Of a stretch of 19,838 nt of DNA, positions 15,581 to 19,838 are shown in pieces (the first letter of the stretch is position 1; each line of letters opens with the position of its first letter). The translations under genes were made by a program, and so were the position numbers. Under the pieces are notes generated by a model, which was not told the origin of the DNA, searched no databases, and was given only the letters and a program-made list of their open reading frames with translations. The stretch is from Sulfurovum sp. (GTDB lineage: Bacteria > Campylobacterota > Campylobacteria > Campylobacterales > Sulfurovaceae), in NCBI GenBank assembly GCA_020726085.1, contig DYTG01000018.1:1-19838 (forward strand), read 5' to 3'.

Positions 15581-17650
15581 CTATTGACTCCCCAACGTAC
15601 CAAAAGGGACTATATTAAACTGTAACGTCAAAGAGCTATTCTCTAAGGCATCGGCTCCCGTGGTGGTAAGTATGGGTTGTGTATTTTGTTGGAAGAGCAA
15701 AGCAACCGACCAGCAATCCCTATCGTACTTCAACCCAAATTGCCATTGTGTTTTGTAGTGGTTTTGCAAATCGTAATTGATTCCACCTTGCAGACTTAGG
15801 CGATCATTGGCACTGTATTGAAAGTTTAATCCCAAACTTTTGGTTTGTTGAAGCTCAATAGTATTGTTGTAGTAATAGGTAGCTCCAAAGTAGAGATCGC
15901 TATTGCGAAACCCCAACGAACTCAAAGAGGATGTAATCTTTTTATCCTCTTGTGAGTAGATGAGATTGTTGTAGAGGACAAAGGTGTCGCCGTAGTAGCC
16001 CATTTCGTTGCGAATATCCCCTTTTTTGACTTCACCCTCAAGGGAGTGCGCATAGAAGAGACGATGATAAAACTTCAATTTGCCACTTTTGGCATAGAGA
16101 TAGTGATTAAATCCCACCCCAAAAGATTTTTGGCTATAATCAACCCAAAAAAGCTCTTTCGCTTCATTAGCGAGGTCACTGTAAGCAACACCCGACTCCT
16201 CTTGTGCTGTGGGATGAATGTAGTAAACAAAGGGGCGAATGGTATGCGTTGCGTTGTCGTAGATGCGTGTAAGTTCGCTGGAGAGTTCTACTTTGGTGTA
16301 GGTTGTGGCGTATCTGTAGTCATCAAGCTTTGCCTCGCCGCTATTGGTAAAATAGACTTTGGTTGCATAGATATTTTGCGAGAGTTCTACATTGAGATAG
16401 TCATTCAAAAAAGAGTGGTTAAAGGACAAAGGGAGAAAAAAATCTATCTTTTGGGCTTTTGTGCCATCTTTTCTAAAGTAGTTGTAGGATTTTAAATCGA
16501 CGCTATAGATGAGGTCATTGTAGAGCTGTGCGGTGCTTTTGTGTAGATGAAACGTTGGAAGTTCTTGAATGGTATCGTCGTTGTCACTATCGCTCTTTCG
16601 GGTATCGATGAAGTATTTGCCGTAGAGTCCAAAGTAGTAATTATCGTTGTGCAAAAAATAGTTGATGCGTGACTCTCTAATATAGCTATCGTTTGCAAAG
16701 AGTGACACCATTTGATCTTTTTGAAGGTTGAGGTAATCTATATCGTTGAGCAGTGTAATATTGGTATAGAGACCATCTTTGAAACCTTGAAGCTTGAGTG
16801 AGGTTAAAAAATCCGATGAATCGTAGTGAAATTGCAAACCGTAGTGGGTGTTGTTTTTGAGATTATTGTCTTGTGAGTACTCCAAAGTATCCTCAAAGTG
16901 TCCCAAACGCAAACTCCCATAAGAGTGAGGCGTATCTTTGAAACGAAACGTACCGTATAGCCCACGGCTTCGTTTGGTGCGTATTTGAGGGTTGAGTTCT
17001 ATATCCCAGTTGGCATAAGGAGCAATAAAGAGGGGTTGTTCGTAGATAAATCCTTCGTTTTCATTGTAACTAAAAGTAGGAAAGAGTAAACCGCTACTGC
17101 GTTCTTTTTTGGTCGAAAAGGAGAGATAGGGAAAATAAAAAATAGGCACATCTTTGACATAAACTTTGGCGTGATAGATCTTCATTTTGGAGCGGTTGGT
17201 ATCGTAGAGTGAGCGTTCGCCCCCTATAATCCAATCGGGATTTTTGATAGCACAACTTGAAAAGATCGACGGACCAAAGGTGTATTGATTGTCGTGGCGG
17301 TCAATGGTGTCGCTGTAGAGCCAAAAATCCTCTTGTGTCACAATAAAGGCATCTTGATAGTGCGATGTTTTGGCTTTTTCGTTGGTCTCGATAGCGTTGG
17401 CAATGATATTTTTGCCATCATACTCCAAGATATTAACCCCTCCGCGAAGGCGAATGGCTGTGGTGTTTTTGTCATAAGCAAGGTGGGTTGTGTGAACCAT
17501 TGCATCGTTTACAAAGGCTACTACGTCGTTGGAGGCTTCAAATTGTTGGTTGGAGGAGTTAATATCTTTGGCATTAACCTCTGCACGAGAGGCACTCCAT
17601 AGAGTAGTAGAGAGACTCACAAAGAGATAAGCAAAGGCTCTATTTGTCAT
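15581..17650 (-). CDS. lptD: LPS-assembly protein LptD (OstA/Imp)
   Basis: LptD is the outer-membrane barrel that, with LptE, inserts lipopolysaccharide into the outer leaflet. The 689-aa product has a signal peptide (about residues 1-23), a periplasmic OstA-like beta domain (about 45-130) and a barrel domain rich in alternating aromatic strands to the end. Family markers are SSCAIKNPDW (C133), FYFPYLSFSTKKERSSGLLFP and YDRDCWSVALLFQQ (C646). Only two cysteines exist in the protein. They align with the positions of E. coli C173 and C725, so it would have a single inter-domain disulfide. It is shorter than E. coli LptD (784 aa). The ATG overlaps the RDD gene end by 11 nt and lacks a good ribosome-binding site, which suggests coupled translation. 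Confidence 0.93.
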   Translation of the reverse strand: MTNRAFAYLFVSLSTTLWSASRAEVNAKDINSSNQQFEASNDVVAFVNDAMVHTTHLAYDKNTTAIRLRGGVNILEYDGKNIIANAIETNEKAKTSHYQDAFIVTQEDFWLYSDTIDRHDNQYTFGPSIFSSCAIKNPDWIIGGERSLYDTNRSKMKIYHAKVYVKDVPIFYFPYLSFSTKKERSSGLLFPTFSYNENEGFIYEQPLFIAPYANWDIELNPQIRTKRSRGLYGTFRFKDTPHSYGSLRLGHFEDTLEYSQDNNLKNNTHYGLQFHYDSSDFLTSLKLQGFKDGLYTNITLLNDIDYLNLQKDQMVSLFANDSYIRESRINYFLHNDNYYFGLYGKYFIDTRKSDSDNDDTIQELPTFHLHKSTAQLYNDLIYSVDLKSYNYFRKDGTKAQKIDFFLPLSFNHSFLNDYLNVELSQNIYATKVYFTNSGEAKLDDYRYATTYTKVELSSELTRIYDNATHTIRPFVYYIHPTAQEESGVAYSDLANEAKELFWVDYSQKSFGVGFNHYLYAKSGKLKFYHRLFYAHSLEGEVKKGDIRNEMGYYGDTFVLYNNLIYSQEDKKITSSLSSLGFRNSDLYFGATYYYNNTIELQQTKSLGLNFQYSANDRLSLQGGINYDLQNHYKTQWQFGLKYDRDCWSVALLFQQNTQPILTTTGADALENSSLTLQFNIVPFGTLGSQ

Positions 17651-18092
17651 TTACCACAACGCATTTGGATAGTTTATCGTGAAGCGTTTGAGCCATAGGG
17701 GAGAAAAAGGCAAAAATAAATCCCACATAAAAAATCGCTTCACTTACAATACGTAACGATGCTCTCAAAAAAGCCGTCACAAAGGTAGGATGCGTGGCAC
17801 GGAAAATCTCAATCACTTTGATTTTCATCAGATGTTTGCCCAGTGTTTTGCCGTTTTGCCACACAAAAAAGGTATGATAGACCAGCTTGATAGCCACAAA
17901 AACGGGGATGCTTTGGTTTAAAAAGAGTTGCACGGCACTGATACGCTCTTCAAGCGATACAATGGCACTAAACCCCATAAGCTTTTCATAAAAAATAGCA
18001 AAGACCAAAAAGGCTATGACTAAATCATCGATAAAAAAAGCCACCGTACGCTTTTGGGTTGAGGCTATCTCAAACTCATACTGCTCTATCAT
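17640..18092 (-). CDS. RDD-family inner-membrane protein
   Basis: This 150-aa membrane protein belongs to the RDD family, a group of small proteins of mostly unknown function (some proposed as ion transporters). The name-giving residues are R15, D22 and D23 in the first membrane segment. Further hydrophobic segments lie at about 59-78 and 105-130. Typical family patterns WQNGKTLGKHLMKIKV and LHDKLSKCVVV follow. A perfect AGGAGGAGG sits between the purD stop and the ATG, so translation should be strong. It starts 9 nt after purD and overlaps lptD by 11 nt, and it may therefore serve envelope biogenesis. That link is inferred from position only. Confidence 0.88.
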   Translation of the reverse strand: MIEQYEFEIASTQKRTVAFFIDDLVIAFLVFAIFYEKLMGFSAIVSLEERISAVQLFLNQSIPVFVAIKLVYHTFFVWQNGKTLGKHLMKIKVIEIFRATHPTFVTAFLRASLRIVSEAIFYVGFIFAFFSPMAQTLHDKLSKCVVVNDK

Positions 18093-18101
18093 CGCCTCCT
18101 C

Positions 18102-19370
18102 CTAAAGGGCTTGATAGGCAATATCGGTACGACACTGTTTCCCTGCAAAGTGAATTTGACCGCAAAGTTTGTACGCCATGGCGTGTGCCTCTTTGAGACT
18201 CTCACCCACGCCTACGCAGACAAGCACCCTGCCACCCGTTGCCAAAAGCTCCCCATCGCTCCCTTGGCTTACTCCCGCAAAAGAGATATGGGCATTGGCT
18301 TTGATATCGTCATGGATAATATCATCGATAATAATTTGAGTGGGTGGGGAGGATTTGTAGGGGTAATCCTTGCTTGCCATGACCACCCCTACGGCGTATT
18401 TGTCGTGAAACTCAATCGTTGCGTTTGCCAAATCCCCTATCGCTGCTTTGTAGAAAAGCTCACTTGCGGGTGATTTGAGCAACGGCATAAGCTCCTCGCA
18501 TTCAGGGTCACCAAAACGCACATTGTACTCCAAAATAAGCGGTTCACCCCCGACGACCATTACACCCATAAAAAGTACACCTCTAAAGGGCATACCCTCA
18601 GCTTCCATTCCTCTAAGGGTAGGTTCGACGACTTTTTGACGTAATGCGGTATAAATTGTCTCATTGACCAAAGGCGTGGGGGCATAGGCTCCCATACCGC
18701 CCGTATTGGGTCCCTTGTCGTTGTCAAGGAGACGTTTGTGGTCTTGTGCAGCGGGTAAAATCACATAATCTTTGCCGTCGCAAATAGCAAAAACCGAGAG
18801 TTCGTAGCCATCCAAAAACTCCTCTACGACGATTTTTTTGCCCGCTTCTCCGAAGCTCGAACCGTTTAGCATTGCTTTGATAGCCTCTTTGGCTTCGTGG
18901 TGATTGGGGACGATAATGACCCCTTTGCCACCGCACAATCCATCGGCTTTGACAACAATAGGGGGAGTCAAGGACTCTACAAAGGTATAGGCTACCTCTT
19001 GAGAGTCTGTCTCGATGTACCTTGCCGTGGGGATATTGTGACGAGCCAAAAAGTTTTTCATAAAAATTTTAGAGCCTTCAAGCTGGGCTGCTGCTTTTGA
19101 AGGACCAAAAATCCTAAGCCCTCGTGTTTCAAACACATCAACAATCCCCTCTACCAAAGGCGTTTCGGGCCCAACAATAGTCAAATCAATCCCATGAAGC
19201 TCTACAAAATCGGCAAGTTGTTCAAAATCGCTAATAGCAACATTCTCACCCAATCTATCACTTGCCCCATTACCAGGAGCAAAATAGATATTTTCTACGT
19301 TTTTGTCATTTCGCAACGCCAATCCAATGGAGTACTCTCTTCCACCCGAACCCACTATTAATATATCCAT
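18102..19370 (-). CDS. purD: Phosphoribosylamine-glycine ligase (GAR synthetase)
   Basis: PurD joins phosphoribosylamine and glycine with ATP to make glycinamide ribonucleotide, the second step of purine synthesis. The 422-aa product matches the family (about 420-430 aa). The N domain starts MDILIVGSGGREYS (most relatives have GGREHA), and IVGPETPLVEGI lies near 65-76. The ATP-grasp domain spans about 101-290 with VVKADGLCGGKGV (139-151), GPNTGGMGAYAP (220-231) and NVRFGDPE (283-290). The last 90 residues form the C domain. AGAGAG before the ATG is a modest ribosome-binding site. It is the first protein gene of the operon and lies about 50 nt after the structured RNA described upstream. Confidence 0.97.
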   Translation of the reverse strand: MDILIVGSGGREYSIGLALRNDKNVENIYFAPGNGASDRLGENVAISDFEQLADFVELHGIDLTIVGPETPLVEGIVDVFETRGLRIFGPSKAAAQLEGSKIFMKNFLARHNIPTARYIETDSQEVAYTFVESLTPPIVVKADGLCGGKGVIIVPNHHEAKEAIKAMLNGSSFGEAGKKIVVEEFLDGYELSVFAICDGKDYVILPAAQDHKRLLDNDKGPNTGGMGAYAPTPLVNETIYTALRQKVVEPTLRGMEAEGMPFRGVLFMGVMVVGGEPLILEYNVRFGDPECEELMPLLKSPASELFYKAAIGDLANATIEFHDKYAVGVVMASKDYPYKSSPPTQIIIDDIIHDDIKANAHISFAGVSQGSDGELLATGGRVLVCVGVGESLKEAHAMAYKLCGQIHFAGKQCRTDIAYQAL

Positions 19371-19391
19371 AACACTCTCTTTGAATTGATT

Positions 19392-19420
19392 TTTATAAAA
19401 TATTCACGGTCTATCTTATA
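19392..19420 (-). promoter_or_regulatory. Possible purD-proximal -10 boxes
   Basis: Between the upstream RNA and purD the minus strand reads TATAAG (19420-19415) and TATAAA (19397-19392), both -10-like. Either could give purD its own start point. Neither has a TGn extension or a clear -35, and the sequence is AT-rich, so chance matches are likely. Confidence 0.3.
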
Positions 19421-19619
19421 AAAACCAATTTCCCAAGTGGCCGTTCTGCGTAAAGTTGGCCCCAAAAAGCCAAAGAGAATGGGAGAGAGTGTGCCATTAG
19501 GGATCAATTTCTCGCTTCGTTGGAAGCTCAAACAAAAAAGCGCACGCACAAGCCCACTACACATCCCATAAAAAAGTAATGTTGGACCACATAAGTTGCA
19601 GGGTGTCGCACCACTCAGG
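19420..19619 (-). ncRNA. ssrS: Structured RNA upstream of purD ('purD' motif / 6S RNA)
   Basis: About 200 nt between a strong promoter and a TTTTT run folds into nested helices, listed 5' to 3' on the minus strand. GTGGTC (19590-19585) pairs with GGCCAC (19442-19437). ATGGGA (19569-19564) pairs with TCCCAT (19484-19479). TGTG (19563-19560) pairs with CACA (19493-19490), with a 5-nt bulge. The apical hairpin is GCTTC-CAAC-GAAGC (19527-19514). This rod with internal loops resembles 6S RNA, which binds the sigma-70 holoenzyme and mimics an open promoter. A conserved 'purD' RNA is described upstream of purD in epsilonproteobacteria, and I recall it being equated with 6S RNA. That identification is from memory, and the ends are estimated. 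Confidence 0.62.
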
Positions 19620-19625
19620 GACACT

Positions 19626-19634
19626 ATTATAGCA
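19626..19634 (-). promoter_or_regulatory. Extended -10 promoter for the purD-upstream RNA
   Basis: On the minus strand TGC precedes a perfect TATAAT (19631-19626), giving TGCTATAAT, the same TGn-TATAAT form as the tuf promoter. Transcription would start near 19619, at the 5' end of the structured RNA. No good -35 is present. The upstream sequence is AT-rich with repeated short A and T runs. Confidence 0.7.
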
Positions 19635-19676
19635 ACATTTTTGTTAAATATTTACAATTTTTAACCATTTCAACGC

Positions 19677-19682
19677 ATTATA
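19677..19682 (-). promoter_or_regulatory. Second possible -10 box upstream
   Basis: A second perfect TATAAT on the minus strand lies 51 nt upstream of the first, without a TGn extension. It could be an additional promoter giving a longer transcript that includes the RNA. It could also be chance in AT-rich sequence. Confidence 0.35.
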
Positions 19683-19738
19683 GTCTCTAGCCAACCCTGC
19701 TTTTTGACTTTTGCCCATTCTTAGAGAGTGAGGAATTG

Positions 19739-19838
19739 TCACTTTGATTCTCGAAATGTAAGCAATTCCTTAGCTTTGTTCTCTATCTGCTCAATATCTA
19801 TATCAATAATTTCACCTTTTGAGATTTGAGCTATTTGA
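19739..19838 (-). CDS. C-terminal end of an unrecognised protein, cut by the window edge
   Basis: The minus strand is open from the window end to a TGA at 19741-19739 and encodes 32 residues ending IENKAKELLTFRESK. The piece is charged and helix-like (GEIIDIDIEQ then IENKAKELL), which fits a real C-terminus, but it is too short to assign a family. An 8-bp inverted repeat CAATTCCT/AGGAATTG (19763-19770 and 19731-19738) brackets the stop codon. A gene-free gap of about 110 bp with the promoter boxes follows before the structured RNA. Confidence 0.5.
   Translation of the reverse strand, partial: QIAQISKGEIIDIDIEQIENKAKELLTFRESK

Noticed and set aside
15571..15603. TTG start at 15603 for the flavoprotein, giving 414 aa
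   Set aside because: It would overlap lptD by 23 nt and add a short N-terminal tail before the FAD fold. The GTG at 15570 fits the family better, though the TTG cannot be excluded.
19358..19624. An 88-aa open frame on the minus strand between the RNA promoter and purD
   Set aside because: It opens with GTG that would lie upstream of the predicted transcript start, has no ribosome-binding site, runs through the nested RNA helices, and overlaps the purD start. It is better explained as an open frame within a structured RNA.

Overview
The window is a chromosomal housekeeping region of an epsilonproteobacterium (Campylobacterota). The evidence is the gene order (tRNA cluster-tuf-rpmG-tRNA-Trp-secE-nusG-rplKAJL-rpoBC), long RpoB (1385 aa) and RpoC (1511 aa) subunits, an rpoB/rpoC junction that overlaps by 8 nt (the two genes are fused outright in Helicobacter), AT-rich sequence with extended -10 promoters and no obvious -35 boxes, and a structured RNA directly upstream of purD. 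The protein sequences look like those of free-living sulfur-oxidising relatives (Sulfurimonas/Sulfurovum type), but I cannot fix the genus.

Left part, + strand, 1-5113: the 3' part of tRNA-Thr(TGT), then tRNA-Tyr, tRNA-Gly, tRNA-Thr(GGT), an 18-bp hairpin, an extended -10 promoter, and tuf. Next come rpmG, tRNA-Trp, secE, nusG, rplK, rplA, rplJ and rplL. Two ribosomal-protein autoregulation signals are visible: an L10-type leader before rplJ and a probable L1 site before rplA. The order Thr-Tyr-Gly-Thr-tuf is the same as in the E. coli tufB operon.

Middle part, + strand, 5114-14116: a 317-bp non-coding leader that starts with a large bulged hairpin followed by a T6 run, like an attenuator, then rpoB and rpoC encoding the two large RNA polymerase subunits. 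A 242-bp stretch with several hairpins follows rpoC and separates it from the convergent operon.

Right part, - strand, 19838-14359: the C-terminal end of an unknown gene, a probable promoter, and a rod-shaped RNA of about 200 nt that I take to be the 'purD' motif / 6S RNA. A tightly packed operon follows: purD, an RDD membrane protein, lptD (outer-membrane LPS assembly, with only two cysteines) and a HI0933/BaiN-type flavoprotein.

Most of the window is conserved core genome, with no mobile element, CRISPR array or defence system. The interesting signals are the regulatory RNAs in the gaps. I found no convincing new multi-gene system.
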